A stretch of 58,814 nucleotides of DNA, from assembly GCA_902588315.1 (NCBI GenBank), contig CACIOP010000008.1:1-58814 (forward strand), written 5' to 3'. This document shows, in pieces, positions 43,757-53,436 of this stretch; position 1 is the first letter of the stretch; the number at the start of each line of letters is the position of its first letter. The notes beneath the pieces are model-generated. The model saw only the letters and a program-made list of their open reading frames with translations, did no database searches and was not told the origin of the DNA. The DNA comes from an uncultured Pelagibacteraceae bacterium. GTDB taxonomy: Bacteria > Pseudomonadota > Alphaproteobacteria > Pelagibacterales > Pelagibacteraceae. A program made the position numbers and the translations under genes.

Positions 43757-44650
43757 TTACTTTTTATCCTCTTCTTCTCTGAGAACAGTTTTTTGTGAAA
43801 CTCTCAATCTAACCAAAACAGTGTTAGCTATATAAATAGAAGAATATGTTCCAAAAACAACACCGAGTATCATTGCTAATGAAAATCCTTTTAATATTTC
43901 TCCACCAAAAAAATAAATTGCTAATAAAGCTAGTAAAGTAGTTGCAGAAGTTATTATGGTTCTTGATAACGTTTCATTAATTGAAATGTTTGTTAATTCA
44001 AAAATTTTTATATCTGAATATTTTCTTAAATTTTCACGCACACGGTCAAAAATAACCACAGTATCATTCATTGAATATCCAACTATTGTTAACACAGCTG
44101 CGATTATTGATAAGTTTATTTCTAGACTAAATAGTGAAAAAATTCCTAGAGTTACAATAACATCGTGAAACAATGCTAAAATTGCACCCAAACTAAATTG
44201 CCATTCAAATCTTATCCAAATATAAATTAACATTAATGCTAAAGACAAAGATATAGCTATTACACCAGATTTTAATAATTCAGAACTTACCTTTGGTCCT
44301 ACATTCTCTACCCTTCTAAAATCGTAATTATTTCCAAAAGATTTATCTAAATTAGCTTTAATTTCTTCAATAATATTTTTTTTATTATCTTTGTTTTCAA
44401 ACTTAACTAAAAAATCTGTATCATTACCAAATTTCTTAACAGAAACATCTCCAAGATCCATTTGATTAAATCTGTCTCTTAATGAACTTACATTTATTTT
44501 AGAATCTGAAGCTCGTAACTCAATTAAAGTTCCGCCTTTGAAGTCTATACCAAAATTAAGACCTTTAAATATTAACAATAACAGCGAAACAATAATTAAA
44601 ACTGATGAGAGTAAATTAAAGTGGTTATAATATTTGTTAAAAGCAATCAT
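43757..44650 (-). CDS. secF: Protein translocase subunit SecF
   Basis: Part of SecDF, which uses the proton gradient to pull proteins through SecYEG. Length 297 aa with six helices. Features: LNFGIDFKGGTLIELRA after helix 1, a periplasmic P1 domain, and the conserved VGYSMNDTVVIFDRVREN in the membrane half. It overlaps the secD stop by 1 base, and its end is 1 base from the convergent PuuD-like gene. Confidence 0.97.
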   Translation of the reverse strand: MIAFNKYYNHFNLLSSVLIIVSLLLLIFKGLNFGIDFKGGTLIELRASDSKINVSSLRDRFNQMDLGDVSVKKFGNDTDFLVKFENKDNKKNIIEEIKANLDKSFGNNYDFRRVENVGPKVSSELLKSGVIAISLSLALMLIYIWIRFEWQFSLGAILALFHDVIVTLGIFSLFSLEINLSIIAAVLTIVGYSMNDTVVIFDRVRENLRKYSDIKIFELTNISINETLSRTIITSATTLLALLAIYFFGGEILKGFSLAMILGVVFGTYSSIYIANTVLVRLRVSQKTVLREEEDKK

Positions 44651-46203
44651 TAAATTAATTTTTCCTTATCTTTATTTCTTGACACATAAATACTAGTGAA
44701 CAATCTTGCTATAAAATAGACTGAAAATAGTGTTGTAAATATTCCAACTCCTAAAGTTACAGCAAAACCTTTCACTGGACCTGAACCCATGAAAAACAAA
44801 ATAATTGCTGCTAATAATGTAGTAATATTAGCATCTAAAATTGCTGTTCGTGATTTGGTATATCCACCATCAAAAGCCAAAATATTATTAGTCTCGTCTT
44901 TTAATTCTTCTTTAATTCTCTCAAAAATTAAAACATTTGCATCAACAGCCATACCTACTGTTAGAATAATTCCTGCAATACCAGGTAATGTTAAAGTAGC
45001 CTCGAATAAAGTTAAAACCCCCAAAAGAATAAACAAATTAACTATTAGTGTTACATTAGTAATTAATCCAAAAATTTTATATTTAACTAACATAAAAATT
45101 ATCACCAACATAAAACCTATTGCCAAAGCAATCATTCCTGCATTAATTGAGTCTTGTCCAAGATCAGGTCCGACCGTTCTTTCTTCAATAATTTCTAATG
45201 GTGCTGGTAATGCTCCAGATCTTAATAATAAAGCTAGATCCGTTGCTGTTTGAAAAGTAAAGCCGCCACTTATCTGACCGGAGCCACTCGCAATGGTATC
45301 TCTAACTACAGGTGCACTAATAATTTTACCATCTAAAACGATTGCTAATTGTTTTCCAATACCAGTTGATGTTGCCTTACCAAATCTTTTTGCACCTACT
45401 CTATCTAAAGTAAATGAAACAATTGTTTGGTTAGCTTGAGTATCCATTTTTGGTTGTGCATCGAGTAAATTTTCACCACTGATTATAATTCTTTTACTAA
45501 CTGTGGCTTCTTCTAGGCCATTTTCAAATTTTAATTTTTCAACACCAAAACGATCATTTTCGTCATTTGTTACAAATCTAAAAGTAAGGTTTGCAGTTTT
45601 ACCAAGTAATGATTTTATTCTCATTGGATCATCTAAACCAGGAAGCTCTACTAAAATTCGGTTATTACCTCTTTTAAGTATGTTTGGTTCATTAGTTCCA
45701 ACTTCGTCTACTCTTCTTCTAACTATTTCTATAGCTTGATCTTGAGAAGAAGTTTTAAGTTTAATTAAACCCTGTCTTGAAAAATTAACCTTTAAATTGA
45801 ACCCTGTATCTTCAATTTCTAACTGATGTGATTTAAATCTTGGGTAATAAGGGTTAAGATCACTATTTTCATCCTGAAAAACATCTAAGACTGATTGCTT
45901 ATCATTGTCTGTTACATTAAAGAAAATATTTTGATTTTCTATCTTTATATTGTTGATTTTAATATTTTTATCTTTGAAGTAATTTCTTATTGTTGTTGTT
46001 AGGTTTTGTAATTTTTGTTCAATTACAGGTTCATTGTCAATTTCAAGTAATAGATATGATCCACCCTGAAGATCCAATCCTAGATTAATTTTTTTATCAA
46101 AAAAATTATCATCAAATTTAAAAAGATTTGATGAAGCAATTAAAATAAATAAAACTGAAAAAAGAGTTATAAATAAAATTCTTAACTTAGAGAAATAAAG
46201 CAC
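44650..46203 (-). CDS. secD: Protein translocase subunit SecD
   Basis: Partner of SecF, 517 aa. Six helices with a large first periplasmic loop. Motifs: INLGLDLQGGSYLLLEID near the N-terminus, VELPGLDDPMRIKSLLGKTA, SGQISGGFTFQTATDLALLLRSGALPAP read in parts, and VGMAVDANVLIFERIKEEL. Order yajC-secD-secF with gaps of 14 and -1 bases, one transcript. Normal length for an alphaproteobacterial SecD. Confidence 0.97.
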   Translation of the reverse strand: MLYFSKLRILFITLFSVLFILIASSNLFKFDDNFFDKKINLGLDLQGGSYLLLEIDNEPVIEQKLQNLTTTIRNYFKDKNIKINNIKIENQNIFFNVTDNDKQSVLDVFQDENSDLNPYYPRFKSHQLEIEDTGFNLKVNFSRQGLIKLKTSSQDQAIEIVRRRVDEVGTNEPNILKRGNNRILVELPGLDDPMRIKSLLGKTANLTFRFVTNDENDRFGVEKLKFENGLEEATVSKRIIISGENLLDAQPKMDTQANQTIVSFTLDRVGAKRFGKATSTGIGKQLAIVLDGKIISAPVVRDTIASGSGQISGGFTFQTATDLALLLRSGALPAPLEIIEERTVGPDLGQDSINAGMIALAIGFMLVIIFMLVKYKIFGLITNVTLIVNLFILLGVLTLFEATLTLPGIAGIILTVGMAVDANVLIFERIKEELKDETNNILAFDGGYTKSRTAILDANITTLLAAIILFFMGSGPVKGFAVTLGVGIFTTLFSVYFIARLFTSIYVSRNKDKEKLI

Positions 46204-46217
46204 TTAACTAAAAATAG

Positions 46218-46511
46218 TTATTTTTTAACTTCTTGTGTATTTGTATTAACAAGACTTTGAATACCAGTTGATTTAACTATCTCAACCTTAACGTTTTCAG
46301 CAATTTCAACTTCAACTTTATCGTTGTCTATAAGTCTCTCCACTGTACCTGTAATTCCACCAGAGGTAACTACCTTGTCACCTCTTTTAAGACTTTCAAC
46401 CATTGCTTTGTGCTCTTTAACTTTTTTTTGCTGTGGTCTGATTAAGAAAAAGTAAAAAATAACAAATATTAAAATTAACGGTATAAACTGTCCTATTCCT
46501 GAACCTTCCAT
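46218..46511 (-). CDS. yajC: Preprotein translocase subunit YajC
   Basis: Small single-helix subunit associated with SecDF, 97 aa. The N-terminal helix is PLILIFVIFYFFLIRPQQK; then KEHKAMVESLKRGDKVVTSGGITGTVE, read in parts, is the family core. It precedes secD by 14 bases. A Shine-Dalgarno (AGGAGA) lies just upstream of the ATG. Confidence 0.95.
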   Translation of the reverse strand: MEGSGIGQFIPLILIFVIFYFFLIRPQQKKVKEHKAMVESLKRGDKVVTSGGITGTVERLIDNDKVEVEIAENVKVEIVKSTGIQSLVNTNTQEVKK

Positions 46512-46566
46512 AAATCTCCTTATAAATTATGTGAATATTTATACTATCTATGTGATTAAAACAACT

Positions 46567-47826
46567 TTATTTAGTTGAAATCAATTCCAAATTATTCATA
46601 TACGGTCGCAGTACATTAGGAACAATAATCGAACCATCTTTTTGTTGATAGTTTTCTAGTACAGCAATTAAAGTTCTGCCCACAGCTAAACCACTTCCAT
46701 TTAATGTTCCAACAAAAACAGTTTCCTTGTTTTTATTTTTATATCTTGATTTCATTCTTTGGGCCTGAAATGTTGAGCAAGAGGAGCATGATGATATTTC
46801 GCGATACTTGTTTTCTGATGGTAGCCAAACTTCAATATCATAGGTTTTTTCAGCACTGAAACCCATATCCCCAGAGCATAAAATTACTTTTCTATATGGT
46901 AATTCTAACTTATCTAATATGTCTGTTGCACAGTTTGTCATTCGCTCTAATTCTTCAAGGCAATTTTCTTTTTCTACAATACTAACCATCTCAACTTTAT
47001 AAAATTGATGTTGTCTAATCATTCCTTTGGTATCTTTTCCATAACTGCCGGCTTCTTTTCTAAAACAAGGTGTTGAAGCAACAAATCTCATTGGTAAATC
47101 TTTTTGGTCAACAATTTTATCTTTGACAATGTTTGTTAAAATTACTTCAGCCGTTGGTATCAAAAATTTTCTATCAGATCCTTCATCAAATTTTATTTCA
47201 AATTGATCGTTTTCAAATTTTGGTAATTGTCCAGTTCCATACATTGTATTGTCAGAGGCTATCAATGGAGGTGAAATTTCTTGATAACCATTTTGAACAA
47301 TGTGAGTATCTAACATAAAGTTAGATAACGCTCGTTCCAGTAATGCTAACTCTTTTTTAACAAATACAAATCTTGATCCGGTTGTTTTTGTTGCAAGATC
47401 AAAATCAAGCATGCCTAAATTTTCACCAAGTTCGTAATGTGATTTGGCTTTAAAATCAAACTCTGGAACTTTTCCAGCTTTTAAAACTTCTACATTATCA
47501 TTTTCATCTTTTCCATTCGGTACATCTGGATGGGGTATATTTGGTATACTTGATAAAATATTATCTATTTCAGTTTTAGCATTTTTTTGTTGCTCAGAAA
47601 TCTTATCTAGTTCTGCAGATATTTCTTTAGATTTTTTGAATAAGCTTTCATCTTTAGATTTAGAAATATCTTTTTTTTCTTTTTCTAAATTTTCTTTCTT
47701 TTGAATTAAATCTCTATTTAACTCATCAAGCTTTTTTAAATTATTAAAATCAATTTTAACTGAACGTTTTTCAAGATCTTTTTCAAACTTTGAAAAATCT
47801 TTTCTAATTTCTTTTAAATTATGCAT
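46567..47826 (-). CDS. serS: Seryl-tRNA synthetase
   Basis: Class II synthetase, 419 aa. An N-terminal antiparallel coiled coil (about residues 20-105, rich in Lys and Glu) grips the long variable arm of tRNA-Ser. Catalytic motifs: [23 protein letters not shown] for motif 2, read in parts, and [19 protein letters not shown] for motif 3. It overlaps tatC by 8 bases. surE, which follows serS in many alphaproteobacteria, is absent. Confidence 0.97.
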   Translation of the reverse strand: MHNLKEIRKDFSKFEKDLEKRSVKIDFNNLKKLDELNRDLIQKKENLEKEKKDISKSKDESLFKKSKEISAELDKISEQQKNAKTEIDNILSSIPNIPHPDVPNGKDENDNVEVLKAGKVPEFDFKAKSHYELGENLGMLDFDLATKTTGSRFVFVKKELALLERALSNFMLDTHIVQNGYQEISPPLIASDNTMYGTGQLPKFENDQFEIKFDEGSDRKFLIPTAEVILTNIVKDKIVDQKDLPMRFVASTPCFRKEAGSYGKDTKGMIRQHQFYKVEMVSIVEKENCLEELERMTNCATDILDKLELPYRKVILCSGDMGFSAEKTYDIEVWLPSENKYREISSCSSCSTFQAQRMKSRYKNKNKETVFVGTLNGSGLAVGRTLIAVLENYQQKDGSIIVPNVLRPYMNNLELISTK

Positions 47827-48589
47827 CAGTTTTTTCTAATTTTTTGTTCTCTATAAATTTTACTGAAAATATAGATAATTCATATAAAATTAATAATGGG
47901 ATGGCTAAACCAATTTGAGTGATTGGATCTGGTGGTGTTAGTAGTGCTGCAGTAGCAAATATAATTACAACAACATATTTTCTTCTTTCTTTTAGAAATT
48001 GACTATCAACAACACCTATTCTGGCTAATAAACTTAAAACTATAGGTAATTGAAAACTTATTCCAAATGCAAAAATTAACTTCATAACAAGTGATAAATA
48101 TTCATTTACCTTAGCCTCTAATTGAATTGGAAGACTTGTAGACATCCCTGTGCTTTCAAAAGATAAAAAGAATTTGATAGCCAGAGGCATTATCAAATAA
48201 TAAACAAGCATGCCTCCTAAAAAGAAAAGGATTGGTGTTAATACAAGGTACGGGAGTATTGCAACTTTTTCATGTTTGTATAAACCTGGTGCAATAAATT
48301 TCCATATTTGCATTAGAATAAATGGACAAGTTACAAAAAAAGCTGTGAAAAAAGATACCTTTATATAGGTTAAAAAAGTTTCTTGTAAGGCTGTAAAAAT
48401 AAGCCTTCGATTAGATCCATCATCTTTTACTGCTTGGGCAAATGGATCAACTAAAAAACCATAAATATGTTCTGCAAATATATAACAAATTACAAAAAAG
48501 ATTATTAGAAATACAAAACTATGTATTAATCTTTTTCGTAATTCTGTTAGGTGACTAACAAATCCACCTTCGTTTTCTTCATCTCTCAT
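47819..48589 (-). CDS. tatC: Twin-arginine translocase subunit TatC
   Basis: Receptor subunit of the Tat export pathway, 256 aa with six helices. Motifs: [15 protein letters not shown] at the N-terminus, [29 protein letters not shown] (read as [15 protein letters not shown]), and [24 protein letters not shown]. It overlaps tatB by 11 bases. One candidate Tat substrate in this window is the M48 peptidase. Confidence 0.97.
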   Translation of the reverse strand: MRDEENEGGFVSHLTELRKRLIHSFVFLIIFFVICYIFAEHIYGFLVDPFAQAVKDDGSNRRLIFTALQETFLTYIKVSFFTAFFVTCPFILMQIWKFIAPGLYKHEKVAILPYLVLTPILFFLGGMLVYYLIMPLAIKFFLSFESTGMSTSLPIQLEAKVNEYLSLVMKLIFAFGISFQLPIVLSLLARIGVVDSQFLKERRKYVVVIIFATAALLTPPDPITQIGLAIPLLILYELSIFSVKFIENKKLEKTDA

Positions 48590-48800
48590 CTTTTTTTGTT
48601 TCTTTTTTTATTTCATTATCAATTTTTTCTTCATCAATTTCTAAATTTGATACTTCATTTTGAATGTTGCTTACATATCTTTTAGCAGTTCCTATCCAAG
48701 AACCAGCTTTCTTTAACATGATTGGAAAATCTTTTGGGCCGAGAACAACAATTGCAATACCAACAACAATTAATATCTCAAACCAACCAATAGTAGGCAT
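48579..48800 (-). CDS. tatB: Sec-independent translocase TatB
   Basis: Tat-receptor partner with one N-terminal helix and an amphipathic helix, 73 aa. Text: IGWFEILIVVGIAIVVLGPKDFP with the TatB GPKDFP/GPExLP motif, then KKAGSWIGTAKRYVSNIQNEV. The C-terminal tail is short compared with the roughly 170 residues of E. coli TatB, in line with the compact genome. It lies 5 bases after tatA and overlaps tatC. Confidence 0.93.
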   Translation of the reverse strand: MPTIGWFEILIVVGIAIVVLGPKDFPIMLKKAGSWIGTAKRYVSNIQNEVSNLEIDEEKIDNEIKKETKKDER

Positions 48801-48805
48801 GTGAT

Positions 48806-49006
48806 TTAATCTTTTTTTTCTGAGTCTTTATTTTCGTCGGAAATATTTTTTGGCTCTGTATCGTCAGTAACATCTGACGCCATTCCTTTTTTAAAACTTT
48901 TAATTCCCTTAGCTACATCACCCATCAGACTAGAAATTTTACCTCGTCCAAATAATAAGACTACTAATATAACTACGATTGCAATTTGCCAAATTCCTAT
49001 ACTCAT
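48806..49006 (-). CDS. tatA: Sec-independent translocase TatA
   Basis: Pore-forming Tat subunit of 66 aa. N-terminal helix [18 protein letters not shown] followed by the [21 protein letters not shown] amphipathic helix, read in parts, with the typical FGRGK hinge. Order tatA-tatB-tatC-serS on one strand. It lies 46 bases after scpB. Confidence 0.95.
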   Translation of the reverse strand: MSIGIWQIAIVVILVVLLFGRGKISSLMGDVAKGIKSFKKGMASDVTDDTEPKNISDENKDSEKKD

Positions 49007-49052
49007 AAAAACTTATAACCTTTTTACGATTAATTTAAAAGTTACTTTTTTG

Positions 49053-49754
49053 TTAATCTTTCTCTTCTGTATCAAGAGTGCTGTTTAACATCTCATCAAT
49101 ATTAGAATAAATATCCTCTTTTTTTTCTTCTTGTTTTTCTTTGTAGAATTTACCAGTTCCAAAAATTGCATTATCAACACTAGAACTGTCAATTAATCCG
49201 GCAGCACCTAATTCATCAATTGTAGGTAAATCAGATAATTTTTGAAGATTGAAATGACTTAAAAATTCATCAGTTGTAACATATTGAATTGGTCTACCTG
49301 GTACATCTTTACGACCTCCTGGTTTCACCCAGTTGAGTTCCATCAATATTTCAAGAGTATTCGTTCCAAATGCAACACCTCTTATCTCCTCAATCTCTGC
49401 TCTAGTAACAGGTTGGTGATAAACAATTATCGCTAAGGTCTCAACAGCAGCTCTAGAAAGTTTTTTTTCAACTGTCCTTTCTTGTGACATAATATTTGAC
49501 AAGTTAGGAGAAGTTCTGAAAGACCACTTTTCTTTTATGCAAACTAAATTAATTCCACGTTTAGAGTATTCTTGCTGCAACTTTTCTAATGATTTAGATA
49601 CGCTTCCTTTTTTAGTAACTTTGCTTTCGATTGTATCAACATCTAAGGGTTCAGCAGCAGCAAAAATTACTGCTTCAATTTCTTTTTCCAAATCAGATAG
49701 CTTAGATGGAAATTTAACAATATTATCTTTTGAAATTTTTTCTTTTTTAATCAT
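49053..49754 (-). CDS. scpB: Segregation and condensation protein ScpB
   Basis: Kleisin-interacting winged-helix subunit of the SMC condensin, 233 aa. Core text: LEKEIEAVIFAAAEPLDVDTI, LSRAAVETLAIIVYHQPVTRAEIEEIRGV (read in parts) and GRPIQYVTTDEFLSHFNL. The C-terminal tail is acidic and variable. It overlaps scpA by 8 bases. Confidence 0.94.
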   Translation of the reverse strand: MIKKEKISKDNIVKFPSKLSDLEKEIEAVIFAAAEPLDVDTIESKVTKKGSVSKSLEKLQQEYSKRGINLVCIKEKWSFRTSPNLSNIMSQERTVEKKLSRAAVETLAIIVYHQPVTRAEIEEIRGVAFGTNTLEILMELNWVKPGGRKDVPGRPIQYVTTDEFLSHFNLQKLSDLPTIDELGAAGLIDSSSVDNAIFGTGKFYKEKQEEKKEDIYSNIDEMLNSTLDTEEKD

Positions 49755-50490
49755 TATTTTCCCTCACATAAATATCGTCAAATAATTTATCTTGTTTCAT
49801 AGTCAGGTTTCCTTCTTTAACTAATTCTAATGAACCAGCAAAAATTCCTGCTTTCCCAGTACGTTTATATTTTGAGCTGCTTTTAAAATTTTTGGGAATT
49901 AAATCATCTAATTTTTTCCAATCAATTAATTTCCCAAAAAACTCTCTTATAGTTTTAATTCCATCCTCTGCAGTAAACACAGGTAATTTTGGAATATTCA
50001 TTTTTTGAAAGTCTTTGGTCATAATAATTGTTGAATATGACTTAAGTAGTTCAAATAAACTTAAATTATATTCTGTACTATAAATAGATCTTATATTTCC
50101 TTTCATTCCTCTTGATCGAATTTCTCTACCCAGTCTTTTTCTTTTAAGCATTTGTTCAGAAAGTAATCTTATTAGTTCTAATTTTTTCAGTTGTAATTTT
50201 AATTTTTCAGCAACTTCTTGAACTTTAAATTCTTCTTCTGGTGTTCCTGGTAGTAATAATTTAGATTTTAAATAAGCTAACCAAGTTGCCATCAATAAAT
50301 ATTCTGAAGCAATTTCTAAGTTTAAATCTTTTTCTTTTGTAATATAATCGTGAAACTGATCTGCTAACTTTGTAATTGATATCTCTTCAAGATCTACTTT
50401 TTGGGCTTTTGCTAAATCTAAAAGTACATCTAGAGGACCATTATAGTTATTTATATCAACATTAAATAATGAAGAATCAGAAATAATCAT
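49747..50490 (-). CDS. scpA: Segregation and condensation protein ScpA
   Basis: Kleisin of the bacterial condensin, linking the SMC heads, 247 aa. The N-terminal YNGPLDVLLDLAKAQKVDLEEI and LEIASEYLLMATWLAYLKSKLLLP (read in parts) are diagnostic. The C-terminal winged helix is present. It lies 9 bases after nagZ in the nagZ-scpA-scpB-tatABC order known from other alphaproteobacteria. Confidence 0.94.
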   Translation of the reverse strand: MIISDSSLFNVDINNYNGPLDVLLDLAKAQKVDLEEISITKLADQFHDYITKEKDLNLEIASEYLLMATWLAYLKSKLLLPGTPEEEFKVQEVAEKLKLQLKKLELIRLLSEQMLKRKRLGREIRSRGMKGNIRSIYSTEYNLSLFELLKSYSTIIMTKDFQKMNIPKLPVFTAEDGIKTIREFFGKLIDWKKLDDLIPKNFKSSSKYKRTGKAGIFAGSLELVKEGNLTMKQDKLFDDIYVRENND

Positions 50491-50499
50491 GCTAAGATA

Positions 50500-51450
50500 T
50501 TAACTTAAAATTTTATAAAATAACGATGTTTTTTTTATAATAAAATTACTTACCTTTGGTGAATTATCACCAACTACCTTCATTTCAGATAATTTACCAT
50601 TACAATGAAGAGCAAGATTACAACCTGCACTAAACGTTTTAATAGTATTAGTTTTTAAATCATCTTTTAAACTTTTCATTGATAAATCATCTGAAATTAA
50701 AATGTTTTTAAAACCAATTTTTTTTCTAATTAAATTTATAATTTCTTTTGAGTGTGTAGCTGTATTTAATCTATCAATGCTTCGATATATTACATGCGCT
50801 GTCATAGCAAAATAGCTTTGTTTTTTCTTGAATGGAAAAAAATCATTTTTATTCAAATAATTTAAGTTTTTGGTAACTACAGGAGTAAACTTGTGACTAT
50901 CTACCTTAGCTAATCCATGTCCAGGTATGTGTTTTATGACAGTGCCAATGGAATTTTCATGAAAAAAATCAATACAAATATCTCCAATTTTAGAGATATT
51001 TTTTTTATTTTTTGAAAAAGACCTATCACCAATAATGTTGCTAGCTCCTTTAACTCGAATATCTAAAACAGGAACAGTATTTATATTAACACCAATTGAT
51101 TTAAGCAAATATGAAGTCTTATCGATAAATAATTTATAAATAATATTAAATTTTTTCTTATCTTTTGTGAATAAATTACCAAAATATTCAGAGGTTAAAT
51201 TGTTAAATGAAATAATTTTACTTAATCGATTTACTCGGCCACCTTCTTGATCAATTAGTATTGGGTATTTTTTATCTTTAAATATCTTTTTTATTTTATC
51301 AGTTAATTTTTTGGTTTGTTCAATTGAACTTATGTTTCTTGAAAATAAAATAACTCCCCATGGTTTATATTTATTTAAAAAAGTAATCTCTTTGTTTGAT
51401 AATTTTGATGATTTTAAACCAACAATAAAAGCTCTTCTATTCTTAATCAT
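50500..51450 (-). CDS. nagZ: Beta-N-acetylhexosaminidase NagZ
   Basis: Cytoplasmic GH3 enzyme that removes GlcNAc from muropeptides in wall recycling, 316 aa. The GH3 signature KHIPGHGLAKVDSHK contains the catalytic His; ILIDQEGGRVNRL is the substrate-binding segment, and NILISDDLSMKSLK carries the nucleophile Asp. It overlaps the upstream small membrane-protein gene by 8 bases. Confidence 0.93.
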   Translation of the reverse strand: MIKNRRAFIVGLKSSKLSNKEITFLNKYKPWGVILFSRNISSIEQTKKLTDKIKKIFKDKKYPILIDQEGGRVNRLSKIISFNNLTSEYFGNLFTKDKKKFNIIYKLFIDKTSYLLKSIGVNINTVPVLDIRVKGASNIIGDRSFSKNKKNISKIGDICIDFFHENSIGTVIKHIPGHGLAKVDSHKFTPVVTKNLNYLNKNDFFPFKKKQSYFAMTAHVIYRSIDRLNTATHSKEIINLIRKKIGFKNILISDDLSMKSLKDDLKTNTIKTFSAGCNLALHCNGKLSEMKVVGDNSPKVSNFIIKKTSLFYKILS

Positions 51451-51703
51451 TCTCTAAAAGTTTCCAAAAATTAAACTTTTTTTTCTTTTTTTTGTTTGTT
51501 TGCTTAACGTATTCTATTACATTTTGTGTGTCGTTTTCTAAAATAGGTAGATTTTTTGAATATAATTTAATTTTTTCATCATTATTTTTATAAGATCTGT
51601 ATGATTTCTTCTTATTTTCATCTGAAAAATAATATCTACCTGTTAAAAAGATAAATAAAGCAATTACAACAATAAAGATTAAATACTTAATTTCTTTTAA
51701 CAT
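51443..51703 (-). CDS. Small single-pass membrane protein (SPOR-gene position)
   Basis: An 86-residue protein with one N-terminal helix (YLIFIVVIALFIFLTG) and a Lys-rich hydrophilic tail. Between argS and nagZ, alphaproteobacteria normally have a membrane protein with a C-terminal SPOR domain. Here the anchor and a short linker remain and no SPOR domain is seen. It is coupled by overlap to argS (1 base) and nagZ (8 bases), so it is probably translated. Orthology with the SPOR protein is positional inference. Confidence 0.6.
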   Translation of the reverse strand: MLKEIKYLIFIVVIALFIFLTGRYYFSDENKKKSYRSYKNNDEKIKLYSKNLPILENDTQNVIEYVKQTNKKKKKKFNFWKLLEND

Positions 51704-53436
51704 TACATTTTATCTGGTGTATCTACGCCAACTATATCCATTCCTGATTTTACAACGTTAGATATTGCTTTTAAAAAAATTAATTTATCTGGAGAAACTG
51801 TTTTTTGATCATTAATAAATCTTTTTTCTGGGTTTTGTTTACCAAGATTCCAATACGAGTGAAATTCTGAGGCAAGATCATATAAATAAACAGGTATTCT
51901 ATGTGGTTCTAATTTTGAACTAGCTGCATCAATGCATTTGGGCCATTCTGAAATCTTTTTTAAAATTTTAATCTCATCATTTGAATATTCGAAACTAAAA
52001 TCATCTAATTCAATTTTTGAATTTAAATCTTTATCAATATGTCTAAAGACAGATGAAATTCTGGCATAACAATATTGAACATAATATAACGGATTATCTT
52101 TTGATTTTTCTTTTACACCGTCAAAATCAAAATCTAATTCTACATCACTACTTCTGTTGAGCATGATAAACCTCGTTGCATCTTTTCCAACTTCTTCAAT
52201 TAAATCATCAACCGTAATGTAGTCACCTTTTCTTTTAGACATCTTAAATGGTTTGTTATCTTTAATTAATTTTACAAGCTGACTAATTTTACAAATCAAT
52301 TTATCTTTTTTTCCTGATAAAGCTTCAACTGAGGATGAAATTCTTTTGATGTAGCCAGCGTGATCTGCGCCAAGAATGTTTATTAAATAATCAAATTTAC
52401 GATCTACTTTATTTTTATGATATGCAACATCACTTGCAAAATAAGTCCATGTTCCATCTGACTTTTGTAATGCTCTATCTTTATCATCACCAAAATTAGT
52501 AGATTTAAAAAGTAACTGTTCTCTTTCTATCCAGTTTTTATCATATTCACCAGCTGGAGCTTTGATTTTTCCTTTGTATACAAATTTATTCGTTTCTAAA
52601 AATTTTATTACACTCTCTACTTCTTTGTTTAAAACAATACTTTTTTCACTAACAAAATTATCGTGGTTAATTCCTAAACTCTTAAGGTTCTTTTTAATTA
52701 AAAGTAGCGCCTGTTCAATAGATAAAGCTGTTAACTTATCGCTTATTTCTTCATAATCATCAAAATTCAGATCTGAATTATCCGAAACAATATTTTTTGC
52801 AAAATCGATAAGGTAATCTCCTGGATATAAATCAGGGTTATCTTGAGGAAATGTTTCATTAAATTTTACTTCCCTAATTCTAAAGTATACAGATTTTGTA
52901 AAATTTATTATCTGGTTACCATAATCGTTTACATAATACTCTTTAGTAACCTTGTGTTTATTAAATATTAACACATTAGATATGACATCACCTAAAATAG
53001 CTCCTCTACAGTGACCAACATGTAAGGGTCCTGTGGGATTAGCTGATACAAATTCAACTAAATAATTATTTTTTTTCTCTTTTTCATTAATTCCAAATTT
53101 TTGAGCGTTATCGATTATATCTTTAATAAAGTTTGACCAAAAAGATGGTTTAAATTTAATATTTATAAAACCAGGTTTGGCAACGGATATATTATCTATT
53201 TGATCATCTCTATTTTTTATTTCAGGTACAAGTTTTTCTGCCAATTCTATAGGAGAGGTTTTGTTTAGTTTAGATAAAACCATTGCAACATTGGTTGAAA
53301 TATCACAATCAAATTTTGGGGGTGGTATTTCAGCATTAATACCATTGAAACTTTCTGGAACTTTAAGTTGATTTTTTTTACTAAGCTCAACAATAATTGA
53401 TTTTATTTTATCTAAATATAATTCAAAAATATTCAT
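51703..53436 (-). CDS. argS: Arginyl-tRNA synthetase
   Basis: Class I synthetase, 577 aa. Motifs: NPTGPLHVGHCRGAILGD (HIGH-like HVGH) and KMSKRKGDYITVDDLIEEVG, read in parts. The N-terminal Add1 domain (about residues 1-110) and the C-terminal anticodon-binding domain (DALRP family, near SVFRHIDKDL) are present. It overlaps dgt by 4 bases. Confidence 0.97.
   Translation of the reverse strand: MNIFELYLDKIKSIIVELSKKNQLKVPESFNGINAEIPPPKFDCDISTNVAMVLSKLNKTSPIELAEKLVPEIKNRDDQIDNISVAKPGFINIKFKPSFWSNFIKDIIDNAQKFGINEKEKKNNYLVEFVSANPTGPLHVGHCRGAILGDVISNVLIFNKHKVTKEYYVNDYGNQIINFTKSVYFRIREVKFNETFPQDNPDLYPGDYLIDFAKNIVSDNSDLNFDDYEEISDKLTALSIEQALLLIKKNLKSLGINHDNFVSEKSIVLNKEVESVIKFLETNKFVYKGKIKAPAGEYDKNWIEREQLLFKSTNFGDDKDRALQKSDGTWTYFASDVAYHKNKVDRKFDYLINILGADHAGYIKRISSSVEALSGKKDKLICKISQLVKLIKDNKPFKMSKRKGDYITVDDLIEEVGKDATRFIMLNRSSDVELDFDFDGVKEKSKDNPLYYVQYCYARISSVFRHIDKDLNSKIELDDFSFEYSNDEIKILKKISEWPKCIDAASSKLEPHRIPVYLYDLASEFHSYWNLGKQNPEKRFINDQKTVSPDKLIFLKAISNVVKSGMDIVGVDTPDKM

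Noticed and set aside
44789..45253. 154-codon open frame antisense to secD
   Set aside because: It lies wholly within a strongly conserved gene, and its composition follows from the codon bias of secD. No ribosome binding site or family resemblance.
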